From assembly GCA_028700355.1 (NCBI GenBank), contig JAQVSX010000034.1, positions 1 to 6,998 of the forward strand: a stretch of 6,998 nucleotides of DNA, in the 5' to 3' direction. Numbering within the stretch: position 1 is the first letter of the stretch; every line of letters starts with the position of its first letter. The translations under genes were made by a program, and so were the position numbers. The DNA comes from Clostridia bacterium (GTDB lineage: Bacteria; Bacillota; Clostridia; Christensenellales; HGM11417). Below the pieces are notes generated by a model that did not search any database, had not been told where the DNA came from, and saw nothing but the letters and a program-made list of their open reading frames with translations. Positions 1 to 6,379 of this stretch are shown piece by piece.

Positions 1-535
1 TGGCGGGCATAACATACTCAATGCGCTGGCGGCGGTATGCTTCGGTAAAATATTAAATATAAAAAATGAAGATATAGCAAGGGCGCTGTCAGAATTTAAA
101 GGCATAGCGCACAGGCTGAGCATTGCTGCCGTAAAAGGCGGGGTAACATTTTATAACGATTCTAAATCTACAAATACCAATTCGACGCTTACCGCTGTAA
201 ATGCTATGACGCAAAAAACAGTTTTACTTTTAGGCGGCAGCGACAAAAACGAAAATTTAAAACCATTTTTTAAGGAGCTTAAAAAATATAAAAAAATCTG
301 GCACTGTGTGCTGTTCGGGCAGGCAAAAGAGCGTTTTGCCTGTGAGGCAAGTGCCTGCGCTTATAAAGATTTTTCAGTGTGTGAAGGCGGTATGGAAAGA
401 GCTGTTTTAGCGGCATATCAGCTTTGCAATGGTCAAGGCGCAGTGCTGCTTTCTCCCGCCTGCGCAAGCTATGACGAATTTGAAAATTTTGAAAGGCGGG
501 GAGAAAAATTTATAGAAACGGTAAACAATTTATAG
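1..535 (+). CDS. murD: UDP-N-acetylmuramoyl-L-alanine:D-glutamate ligase MurD (3' end only)
   Basis: This is the C-terminal part of MurD, the cytoplasmic ATP-dependent ligase that adds D-glutamate to UDP-MurNAc-L-alanine in peptidoglycan precursor synthesis. The gene enters from the left in the frame beginning at base 2, and 177 residues remain before the TAG at 533-535. Seen in the fragment: GGHNILNALAA at residues 1-11 (the Mur ligase HN..N motif at the end of the ATPase domain), then the C-terminal domain with a G-x-x-HR motif (34-38), the nucleotide-contacting NDSKSTN motif (52-58), the GGSDKN loop (78-83), and the ending LSPACASYDEFENFERRG. The last motif matches the family pattern LSPACAS..x.F.nFe.RG, whose Ser and Phe contact the D-Glu substrate in E. 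coli MurD. The ATP P-loop and the carbamylated lysine lie upstream of the window. A nearby internal ATG at 206 is not a gene start, because the reading frame and MurD similarity continue unbroken through it. ftsW follows after 9 nt, so the two are almost certainly cotranscribed. Confidence 0.96.
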   Translation, partial: GGHNILNALAAVCFGKILNIKNEDIARALSEFKGIAHRLSIAAVKGGVTFYNDSKSTNTNSTLTAVNAMTQKTVLLLGGSDKNENLKPFFKELKKYKKIWHCVLFGQAKERFACEASACAYKDFSVCEGGMERAVLAAYQLCNGQGAVLLSPACASYDEFENFERRGEKFIETVNNL

Positions 536-544
536 GTTTTTGTT

Positions 545-1672
545 ATGGCTTTTAAAGGCAGCGAAATAAAAATTAAAAATATCAGCACAGAAAAAAACAA
601 ACCCGATTATATACTGCTTGCCGCAACGATATTTTTGGCGCTTTTCGGGCTTGTAATGGTATATTCGGCAAGCAATTATTCGGCTTATAAAGATTACGGC
701 GACAAATTTTTATATGTAAAAAAGCAGCTTCCCGGTTTTGTTGTGGGCTTGGCGCTGCTGCTTTTTTTATGGTTTTATCCCTATCAGAAACTGCAAAAAT
801 TCCGCTATATATTTTTAGGGCTTACTTTAGTACTGCTTATATTGGTTTTTATACCCGGATTAGGCATAGAAAATTACGGTTCAAGGCGCTGGGTTGGCTT
901 TATGGGCTTTACGATTCAGCCGTCAGAGCTTGCAAAGTTTTCTTTTATACTTTTTTCGGCATACTATATGTCCCGCTATAAAGACAAAATGGGCAGTTTT
1001 ATCAGGCTGCTACCTGTTTTAGCGGTAGGCTCGGCATTTTGCCTGCTTATAATTTTAGAGCCTAATATGTCTATTACCGTGTGTATGGGGCTTTTAATGC
1101 TGGGTATGCTGTATATAGGTGGGTGCAAAAAAAGGCATTTTGCGACAATGCTACTGCCCGCAATAATGCTTATACCAATATTAATTTTTATAGAGCCTTA
1201 TAGACTAAACCGCCTTTACGCTTTTATAGACCCGTGGCAATCTCCAAAGGGAGAGGGCTATCAACTGATACAATCACTTTACGCTCTGGGCGGCGGCGGA
1301 TTTTTCGGCGTTGGACTGTTTAATTCACGCCAAAAATTTGATTTTTTACCTTTTTCAGAATCAGATTTTATTTTTTCAATAGTGGGTGAAGAATTGGGGC
1401 TTTTTGGATGCGTTTTTCTTATTGCGGTTTTTGCCGTATTTATATTAAGAGGTATAAAAACAGCGGTAAACGCTACAAGCCTTTTCGGGTGTTATCTTGC
1501 TTCGGGCATTGTAATGATTGTCGCAATACAGGTTTTAATCAATATCGCCGTTGTAACGGGCAGCATACCTCCTACGGGGCTTCCGATGCCGTTTATCAGT
1601 TACGGCGGCAGTTCTCTTATGGTTTTTATGGGCGCAAGCGGAGTACTTTTAAATATTTCTATGCGTAAATAG
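545..1672 (+). CDS. ftsW: SEDS-family septal peptidoglycan glycosyltransferase FtsW
   Basis: FtsW is a polytopic membrane enzyme that polymerises lipid II into glycan strands at the division septum, together with a class B penicillin-binding protein. The 375-residue product is of usual size and consists mainly of hydrophobic segments, starting with a first membrane helix at about 22-42 that ends in MVYSAS. Family signatures are present: GSRRWVG (112-118), IQPSELAK (124-131), the loop LPFSESDFIFSIVGEELG (268-285) with Asp274 at the place of the catalytic aspartate of SEDS polymerases, and TGLPMPFISYGGSS (344-357) in the last part. RodA and SpoVE share these motifs; position right after murD in a dcw cluster favours FtsW, though a SpoVE-like role in sporulation cannot be excluded. 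The ATG at 545 has only a weak ribosome site (TAGG overlapping the murD stop codon), so translation may depend on ribosomes finishing murD. The final ISMRK tail is short. Confidence 0.95.
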   Translation: MAFKGSEIKIKNISTEKNKPDYILLAATIFLALFGLVMVYSASNYSAYKDYGDKFLYVKKQLPGFVVGLALLLFLWFYPYQKLQKFRYIFLGLTLVLLILVFIPGLGIENYGSRRWVGFMGFTIQPSELAKFSFILFSAYYMSRYKDKMGSFIRLLPVLAVGSAFCLLIILEPNMSITVCMGLLMLGMLYIGGCKKRHFATMLLPAIMLIPILIFIEPYRLNRLYAFIDPWQSPKGEGYQLIQSLYALGGGGFFGVGLFNSRQKFDFLPFSESDFIFSIVGEELGLFGCVFLIAVFAVFILRGIKTAVNATSLFGCYLASGIVMIVAIQVLINIAVVTGSIPPTGLPMPFISYGGSSLMVFMGASGVLLNISMRK

Positions 1673-1695
1673 CTATCTTTTCTCTGTTATCTTCT

Positions 1696-1725
1696 TTAAC
1701 ATTTAAAAGAATTTTTCCATATTAT
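1696..1725 (+). promoter_or_regulatory. Possible sigma-A promoter for murA
   Basis: A TTAACA hexamer (1696-1701) and a TATTAT hexamer (1720-1725), separated by 18 nt, each match five of six bases of the housekeeping -35 and -10 consensus. Transcription would begin near 1732, just upstream of the hairpin at 1735-1766, and give murA a leader of about 65 nt. In DNA this AT-rich such matches occur by chance, so this is a candidate only. The unusually wide ftsW-murA gap makes a new transcription start plausible. Confidence 0.35.
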
Positions 1726-1734
1726 GTAATAGGA

Positions 1735-1766
1735 AACTGTGATTATTTAATTTTTTTATCACGGTT
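1735..1766 (+). terminator. Hairpin between ftsW and murA: weak terminator or murA leader structure
   Basis: Bases 1735-1743 (AACTGTGAT) pair with 1758-1766 (ATCACGGTT) to give nine continuous base pairs, one of them a G-U wobble, around a 14-nt loop that is itself T-rich. The downstream stretch (1767-1779, atattgtttttgt) is T-rich but not an unbroken T run. It could terminate or attenuate the murD-ftsW transcript. If the promoter candidate upstream is real, it would instead sit at the very 5' end of the murA message, where hairpins often stabilise mRNA. The long loop and low G+C make strong termination doubtful. Confidence 0.35.
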
Positions 1767-1787
1767 ATATTGTTTTTGTCAGCTTTC

Positions 1788-1796
1788 GGGGGAAAA
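1788..1796 (+). promoter_or_regulatory. Ribosome binding site that sets the murA start
   Basis: A GGGGGAAAA stretch lies directly before the ATG at 1797, with about 4 nt between the G run and the start codon, which is somewhat close. An in-frame TTG at 1770 also exists, but it lies only a few bases after the hairpin, has no purine-rich site before it, and would add nine residues not expected in MurA. The ATG at 1797 is therefore preferred. Confidence 0.7.
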
Positions 1797-3053
1797 ATGG
1801 AAAAACTTTTAGTTAAAGGAAAAACAAAATTAAACGGCAAAGTATGCGTTCAAACTTCAAAAAATGCGGTGCTGCCTATTCTTGCGGCAAGCATTCTTAC
1901 TGATAAAGAAGTAATAATAAAAAAATGCCCCAAAATAATAGATGTTTTAAACATGATAAGAATACTTAAAGAGCTTGGCTGCATTGTGCAATGGGAGGGC
2001 GAAAATATTATAATAGACAGCAGCGGTGCAAGTAAAAGCGAAATTCCGCAAAACCTTGCAAAAGAACTGCGCTCGTCTATTTTTATGCTCGGCTCGATAC
2101 TCAGCAGATTTCACAAGGCAAAGGTAGCATATCCCGGCGGTTGCGATATAGGCATAAGACCTATAGATTTGCATATAAAGGGACTTTCTATGCTGAATGT
2201 GAAAATTGAAGAAAGCGGAGGGACGCTCTATTGCGAAGGAAAGGACTTAAAGGGAGCGGTTATTCACCTTGACTGCCCCAGCGTGGGAGCAACTGAAAAC
2301 ATTATTATGGCTGCTGTGCTTGCAAAGGGAGAAACAATAATACAAAACGCCGCTAAAGAGCCCGAAATTGTAGATTTGCAAAACTTTATAAACAAAATGG
2401 GGGGCAAAATAAGCGGAGCGGGCAGTAGCATTATACACATAACAGGCGTTGACAAACTGCACGGTGTAGAATATAGGCCCATTCCCGACCGCATTGCCGC
2501 AGGCACTTACCTTATAGGCTCTGCAATGACAGGAGGCAGTATAGAGCTTAGCAACTGCTGTACTGAACATATTTATTCACTAATTACAAAACTTAAAGAA
2601 AGCACTTGCAAAATAGACTATATTAATGATAAAATATATTTAAAGGCGGCAAAGAGACTGCAATCCATTCATACCATAGAAACAATGCCTTATCCCGGTT
2701 TTCCTACGGACTTACAGGCACAGATGCTCAGCCTTACCACAATAGCAAAGGGAACATCTATAATAATAGAAAACATATTTGAAACGAGATATAAGCATGT
2801 CGCAGAGCTTATTAAGATGGGGGCAAAAATAACGGTAAGGGACAGAATGGCAATTGTAAGGGGCGTGAAAAGCCTTTACGGCACGCAGGTCTGCGCGCAT
2901 GACCTCAGGGGCGGTGCGGCTCTGCTGCTTGCGGCTGTGTCTGCCGAAGGCGTTACTGAAATATCTGACGTATTCCATATTGACAGGGGATACGAAAATA
3001 TGACCGATATAATGATATCTTTGGGCGCAGACATAAAGAGAGTAAATATTTAA
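1797..3053 (+). CDS. murA: UDP-N-acetylglucosamine 1-carboxyvinyltransferase MurA
   Basis: MurA transfers enolpyruvate from phosphoenolpyruvate to UDP-GlcNAc, the first committed step of peptidoglycan synthesis, in the cytoplasm. From the ATG at 1797 the protein has 418 residues, the family's normal length, and the key positions fall almost exactly where they do in the E. coli enzyme: Lys22-Asn23 in the SKNAVLPILAAS motif, Arg92, the catalytic loop PGGCDIGIRPIDLH (113-126) with Cys116 and Arg121, Asp305 in GFPTDLQAQ, and Arg397 in HIDRGYE. The active-site cysteine means the enzyme is expected to be of the fosfomycin-sensitive type; naturally resistant MurAs carry Asp there. No residue appears missing or broken. 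Low-G+C Gram-positives often have two MurA copies; whether this is the MurAA or MurAB type cannot be decided here. The gene is separated from ftsW by 124 nt and from ftsQ by 99 nt, so it may form its own transcription unit. Confidence 0.97.
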   Translation: MEKLLVKGKTKLNGKVCVQTSKNAVLPILAASILTDKEVIIKKCPKIIDVLNMIRILKELGCIVQWEGENIIIDSSGASKSEIPQNLAKELRSSIFMLGSILSRFHKAKVAYPGGCDIGIRPIDLHIKGLSMLNVKIEESGGTLYCEGKDLKGAVIHLDCPSVGATENIIMAAVLAKGETIIQNAAKEPEIVDLQNFINKMGGKISGAGSSIIHITGVDKLHGVEYRPIPDRIAAGTYLIGSAMTGGSIELSNCCTEHIYSLITKLKESTCKIDYINDKIYLKAAKRLQSIHTIETMPYPGFPTDLQAQMLSLTTIAKGTSIIIENIFETRYKHVAELIKMGAKITVRDRMAIVRGVKSLYGTQVCAHDLRGGAALLLAAVSAEGVTEISDVFHIDRGYENMTDIMISLGADIKRVNI

Positions 3054-3073
3054 ATAGTAACGCTATTAAAGTA

Positions 3074-3117
3074 AAAAAAACTAATTTGCTTTATTAATGG
3101 TTGAAATTAGTATTTTT
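3074..3117 (+). terminator. AT-rich inverted repeat in the murA-ftsQ gap, doubtful terminator
   Basis: CTAATTT (3081-3087) and AAATTAG (3104-3110) form a perfect 7-bp inverted repeat with a 16-nt loop. It is flanked by an A run (3073-3080) and the T-rich stretch 3111-3120. Pairing the A and T runs would lengthen the stem to 14 positions with one A-A mismatch. Nearly all pairs are A-T, so the fold is weak, and the chance of such a repeat in this AT-rich spacer is not small. It resembles a weak bidirectional terminator. A smaller 5-bp repeat (3053-3057 with 3063-3067) overlaps the murA stop codon and is probably chance. Confidence 0.2.
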
Positions 3118-3152
3118 ATTAATGTTGTACAAGCAGTTTATCGGAGATTATA

Positions 3153-3902
3153 ATGAAAAATAAAAGGGTTTTATACATATTTTTGGCATTTTTTATTATT
3201 GTCGTAATTGTGCTGCTTTCAAGCGTGCTTTTTTCGGTTAACGACGCAGTTCTTGCGCCCAAACAGCAAAGCGTTATGGTAGACAGCAATAATGTTCAAT
3301 CAGAATTTTCAAATTTAATAGGTAAAAATATATTTTTTATTGATGTTGCGCAGATAACAGACGGCATAGAAAAAAACAATCCGTATATAAAGGTTATAAA
3401 CATTGAAAGGATTTTTCCTTCAACTGTAAAGCTTCATTACAGGGAAAGGAAAGAGGTGTTTTGTTTAAAGGTCGGTAGCGGCTTTGCCGCTTTGGACAGT
3501 GAAGGCAAGGTACTTGACATACGCTCCGCGCAAGACAATATACTTATAGATATAGACTATTCCAGCTACAATCCTGCTGTCAGCGATTTTATCGAGGACG
3601 AAAATATTTTAAGTATTTTAAGTCTTTACGATGCTTTTAAATCTATGACAAGCGAGGGAAAAAATTATGACGAGATATTATTTAAAGGTTATTTTGAAAA
3701 GGTTTACAGTAGCAGCAGCGGCAATAATTTATGCATAAATACAAATTTTGGCGGAGAAATTGAAATTATTGATTTCAGGCAGCAACTTTACAGCAAACTG
3801 TATGTAGGTTTGCAGCTTTTTTTAGACGAGCTTAGCGACCTTGAAAGGACTTATGCCAAGGTAATTGTAAATAATGCGTTAGAAGCAAGTATAATGACAT
3901 AA
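3153..3902 (+). CDS. ftsQ: Cell division protein FtsQ/DivIB
   Basis: FtsQ (DivIB in Gram-positives) is a bitopic membrane protein of the divisome that, with FtsL and DivIC/FtsB, bridges the cytoplasmic ring and the septal synthesis enzymes. The 249-residue product has a very short basic cytoplasmic tail (MKNKR), one membrane helix at about 6-28, and the rest outside the membrane. Residues about 30-98 look like a POTRA domain, with the typical core IGKNIFFIDV (56-65), then NPYIKVINIERIFPSTVKLHYRERK (split over 76-100), the conserved N-P-x-I-x-x-x-x-I-x-R-x-x-P-x-T-x pattern. A beta domain follows (about 101-240), with the usual low conservation. The ATG at 3153 is preceded by a good ribosome site, GGAGA (3143-3147). 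Position between murA and ftsA is the standard one for divIB/ftsQ in Clostridia. I see no clear promoter of its own. The C-terminus is fairly short and lacks a long disordered tail. Confidence 0.92.
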   Translation: MKNKRVLYIFLAFFIIVVIVLLSSVLFSVNDAVLAPKQQSVMVDSNNVQSEFSNLIGKNIFFIDVAQITDGIEKNNPYIKVINIERIFPSTVKLHYRERKEVFCLKVGSGFAALDSEGKVLDIRSAQDNILIDIDYSSYNPAVSDFIEDENILSILSLYDAFKSMTSEGKNYDEILFKGYFEKVYSSSSGNNLCINTNFGGEIEIIDFRQQLYSKLYVGLQLFLDELSDLERTYAKVIVNNALEASIMT

Positions 3903-3923
3903 AATATTGGTTGTTTATATATA

Positions 3924-3952
3924 TTGACTTTATTCGTAAAAAAATATATAAT
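3924..3952 (+). promoter_or_regulatory. Near-consensus sigma-70/sigma-A promoter for ftsA-ftsZ
   Basis: TTGACT (3924-3929) and a perfect TATAAT (3947-3952) are separated by exactly 17 nt, giving eleven of twelve consensus bases at ideal spacing. AT-rich sequence (about 3901-3923) lies upstream, where an UP element would sit. Start of transcription is expected near 3959, which leaves a short leader of about 25 nt containing the ftsA ribosome site. This is the best promoter match I found in the window. It would let ftsA and ftsZ be expressed independently of the upstream precursor genes. Confidence 0.8.
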
Positions 3953-3983
3953 AAACATATCATTTTAAACTAAGGGAAATATA

Positions 3984-5126
3984 ATGCCAAAGATAAAACA
4001 GGCAGCCATACTTGATATAGGTTCTGAAAAGCTGACGGTGCTTGCAGGCGGGCACGGCATAAATAAAACAATAAATATTAAAGGGTTCGGCGAGTCGCTG
4101 TACTCCGGTTTTGCGGGCGGGGAATTTTTAGAACCCCAAAAGCTGCTAAGGGCGGTTACACGTGCCATAGAGCAGGCGGAAGAAAATATGAAAAGCCGAA
4201 TAAAAGAGCTTTATATCGGCGTTCCGTCAGAGTTTTGTAAGGTTTGTGTAAAGGAATTCGCAATCAGCTTTAAAATAAACAGAAAGGTAAACGAAATTGA
4301 CGTTCAGGAGCTTTACCTTGATGCGCCCAAAATAGATAATTATACGCAGATAGGCGGCAAACCTGTATATTATACATTGGACGGCGGCAATAAGACACTG
4401 TCTCCAGTGGGAAGCTCTTGTTCTCAGCTTCAAGGGCTTTTATCTTTTTACTATGCAGATAACAGATTTATAAACACATTTTCGGGAATGCTTGAAAGTT
4501 TAGGCATACAGGTAAAATTTATTTGCGCTTTTCTTGCCGAGTGCGGCGTTTTATTTGACGATAAGCAAAAAAAATATCTGCTTGCAGATATAGGCTATAT
4601 TACTACCGGCGTAGGTCTTTATCAGGGCGACGGGCTTTTATTTTTAAAGTCTTTTTCAACGGGGGGAGCGCACATTGCCGCCGACCTTATGGAATGCCTG
4701 CATATATCCTTTGATTTGGCTACAAAGCTTAAAGAGCAGATAAAACTTAATCTTGAGGTTGAAGAAGACGACATATATAAGATAGAAATAAATGATGAAA
4801 CAAGCGAAGTACCTATGAAGTTATCGCACGAAATTGTTTCCGCACGGATAGAGCATATAGGCACGCTGATAAGCGACTGTATTAAAGAAAGCGGTATAGA
4901 CATACCTTCTTATATTCCGCTTTATCTTAGCGGCGGAGGTATAAGCTATATGAGGGGCGCAACTGCCGAGCTTTCCAAAATACTTGACAGAAATGTCGAG
5001 GTTGCCGCTCCTTTTCTTCCTAAACTAAACAAGCCGCATATGTCATCAAGCGTAGGCGTGCTTGAATATGCATTAAACGACATTGAAAAACAAAATAAGG
5101 GCTTTTGGGCTAGACTGTTTAGTTAA
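3984..5126 (+). CDS. ftsA: Cell division protein FtsA (actin-like membrane tether for FtsZ)
   Basis: FtsA is an actin-like ATPase that binds the C-terminal peptide of FtsZ and anchors the ring to the inner face of the membrane. In the 380-residue product the first phosphate-binding motif is seen at [16 protein letters not shown] (8-23), followed by the 1C/SHS2 domain inserted at about 75-160 (LYIGVPSEF at 76-84), the second phosphate motif at [19 protein letters not shown] (199-217) with FSTGGAHI (224-231), and the adenosine motif at [13 protein letters not shown] (314-326). The ending GFWARLFS (373-380) is the amphipathic membrane-targeting sequence. At 380 residues it is shorter than the roughly 400-440 common for FtsA, and its membrane-targeting tail is brief. 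The domains all appear present. The ATG at 3984 has a clear ribosome site, AAGGG (3972-3976), at 7 nt. It lies just behind a strong promoter match and 29 nt ahead of ftsZ, so the two form a small operon. Confidence 0.94.
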   Translation: MPKIKQAAILDIGSEKLTVLAGGHGINKTINIKGFGESLYSGFAGGEFLEPQKLLRAVTRAIEQAEENMKSRIKELYIGVPSEFCKVCVKEFAISFKINRKVNEIDVQELYLDAPKIDNYTQIGGKPVYYTLDGGNKTLSPVGSSCSQLQGLLSFYYADNRFINTFSGMLESLGIQVKFICAFLAECGVLFDDKQKKYLLADIGYITTGVGLYQGDGLLFLKSFSTGGAHIAADLMECLHISFDLATKLKEQIKLNLEVEEDDIYKIEINDETSEVPMKLSHEIVSARIEHIGTLISDCIKESGIDIPSYIPLYLSGGGISYMRGATAELSKILDRNVEVAAPFLPKLNKPHMSSSVGVLEYALNDIEKQNKGFWARLFS

Positions 5127-5145
5127 GCTTAGGGTTGCGAATTTT

Positions 5146-5150
5146 GGAGG
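5146..5150 (+). promoter_or_regulatory. Ribosome binding site that sets the ftsZ start
   Basis: GGAGG at 5146-5150 lies 5 nt before the ATG at 5156, a strong site. An in-frame TTG at 5135 is also open, but it sits upstream of this site and has a poorer AGGG too close in front. Starting there would put the best ribosome site inside the coding sequence. The ATG at 5156 is therefore the likely start. Confidence 0.85.
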
Positions 5151-5155
5151 AATTT

Positions 5156-6247
5156 ATGAGTAATATTTATGATGATAACGAAAATAACCAGACTGAAAGC
5201 AGCAGCGGTACCGTTGCACAGATAAAAGTTATGGGTATCGGCGGAGGCGGAAACAACGCCATAAACCGCATGATTAACGCAAATATCAGAAGTGCGCAGT
5301 TTATTGCGGTAAATACCGATAAACAGGCATTATATTTGTCAAAAGCGGCTGTAAAAATTCAGATTGGTGAAAAGCTTACAAGGGGGCTTGGCGCAGGCGG
5401 AGAACCCGAAATAGGCGCTAAGGCAGCGGAAGAATCCCGTGAAGCTCTTGTAGAAGCGGTAAGGGGAGCAGATTTGCTATTTATTACCGCAGGCATGGGG
5501 GGCGGCACAGGAACGGGCGCTGCGCCTATAATTGCGGGAATCGCTAAGGAGCTTGGCATATTGACTGTTGCGGTTGTAACCCGTCCCTTTGTGTTTGAGG
5601 GGAAAAATAGGGAAACAAACGCAAGGTCCGGGCTTTCGGGTTTAAGAAAGTTTGTAGATACTCTTGTAGTTATACCCAACGATAAATTGTTGCAGGTAGT
5701 GCCTAAGGGTACATCTATGGTAGAGGCTTTCCGCATTGCAGACGATGTTTTAAGGCAAAGCATACAGGGAATATCCGACCTTATTGTAACGCCGTCGCTT
5801 ATCAACCTAGATTTTGCAGATGTACGCTCTATTATGAAAAACAAAGGGCTTGCGCATATGGGCATAGGCATCGCAAAAGGTGAAAACAGGATGATTAATG
5901 CGGTAAGGCAGGCGGTTTCAAGTCCGCTGCTTGAAACTACAATCGAAGGCGCAACGGGCGTTATACTGTTTGTTATAGGCGGCTACGATATGGCGCTTGA
6001 CGAGGTCAACGAGGCAGCACAGCTTGTTCAGGAGGTTGTCGATTCCTCTGCAAATATTATTTTCGGCGCAGGCATAAATCCCGAGCTTGAAGATGAAGTA
6101 GCGGTAACGGTAATAGCCACGGGCTTTGACACAGTAGGAGAAATAACACCCAGACACTATGTACACGAAAACGATAATTATTCCAGAAGCAGCGACAATC
6201 TTGATATACCGCCTTTTATAAGAAGAATAAAAGATAGAAAGGGTTAA
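5156..6247 (+). CDS. ftsZ: Cell division GTPase FtsZ
   Basis: FtsZ is the tubulin-like GTPase that polymerises into the ring directing septum formation. From the ATG at 5156 it has 363 residues. A disordered acidic start (about 1-20) leads into the GTPase domain with [13 protein letters not shown] (27-39), the tubulin signature GGGTGTG (115-121), PFVFEGKNR (144-152) and the catalytic T7 loop N217-L-D219-F-A-D222, all intact. The C-terminal domain ends near residue 323 (VTVIATGF). After it comes a linker of only about 25 residues, then the C-terminal peptide [15 protein letters not shown] (349-363), which binds FtsA and other tethers. The linker is shorter than the roughly 50 residues seen in many bacteria, and the basic end (RRIKDRKG) could serve as extra contact surface. 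The gene is 29 nt after ftsA and is followed by a long hairpin, so ftsA-ftsZ probably ends here as a transcription unit. Confidence 0.98.
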   Translation: MSNIYDDNENNQTESSSGTVAQIKVMGIGGGGNNAINRMINANIRSAQFIAVNTDKQALYLSKAAVKIQIGEKLTRGLGAGGEPEIGAKAAEESREALVEAVRGADLLFITAGMGGGTGTGAAPIIAGIAKELGILTVAVVTRPFVFEGKNRETNARSGLSGLRKFVDTLVVIPNDKLLQVVPKGTSMVEAFRIADDVLRQSIQGISDLIVTPSLINLDFADVRSIMKNKGLAHMGIGIAKGENRMINAVRQAVSSPLLETTIEGATGVILFVIGGYDMALDEVNEAAQLVQEVVDSSANIIFGAGINPELEDEVAVTVIATGFDTVGEITPRHYVHENDNYSRSSDNLDIPPFIRRIKDRKG

Positions 6248-6289
6248 AAAAAGGCATTAGAGATTTACTTTTACATAGAATTATAAAAA

Positions 6290-6332
6290 ATATAGTGTGA
6301 GCTGCTTATAATTTTAGCAGCTTATATTATAT
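6290..6332 (+). terminator. Long hairpin after ftsZ, probable transcription terminator or mRNA 3' end
   Basis: Bases 6290-6306 pair with 6316-6332 in 17 unbroken base pairs around a 9-nt loop (tataatttt). The inner seven pairs (AGCTGCT with AGCAGCT) are Watson-Crick and hold the G-C pairs. The outer ten contain three G-U wobbles, so the fold favours RNA read from the + strand. The complement would have C-A mismatches at those positions. The inner stem followed by ttatattatat resembles a weak intrinsic terminator, but no clean T run follows. It starts 43 nt after the ftsZ stop. It may end ftsA-ftsZ transcription or protect the message end. Confidence 0.55.
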
Positions 6333-6379
6333 CGTGAAATAACAATATTTGTATATGTTTTAAAAATTCGGAGGTTTTG

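Noticed and set aside
206..535. Separate 109-codon gene starting at the internal ATG
   Set aside because: The frame is open from the left edge with MurD motifs on both sides of this ATG, so it is part of murD.
1770..1796. TTG start giving MurA nine extra N-terminal residues
   Set aside because: No ribosome site before it, and the ATG at 1797 has GGGGGAAAA in front and gives exactly the usual MurA length and residue numbering.
3101..3130. TTGAAA as a -35 box for ftsQ
   Set aside because: No reasonable -10 hexamer lies 16-18 nt downstream; the best at that distance matches only two or three bases.
5135..5155. TTG start giving FtsZ seven extra residues
   Set aside because: The strong GGAGG site at 5146-5150 would fall inside the gene; it fits the ATG at 5156 instead.
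5359..5871. Long open frame of about 170 codons on the - strand inside ftsZ
   Set aside because: It is the shadow of a well-conserved ftsZ. Its product is low in complexity (Ser, Pro, Ala, Val, Ile), shows no family motif, and no ribosome site stands out.
6270..6296. Promoter for the helicase gene: TTTACA and TATAGT
   Set aside because: The two hexamers are only 15 nt apart, too close for a good sigma-A promoter, and the -10 falls inside the stem of the hairpin.
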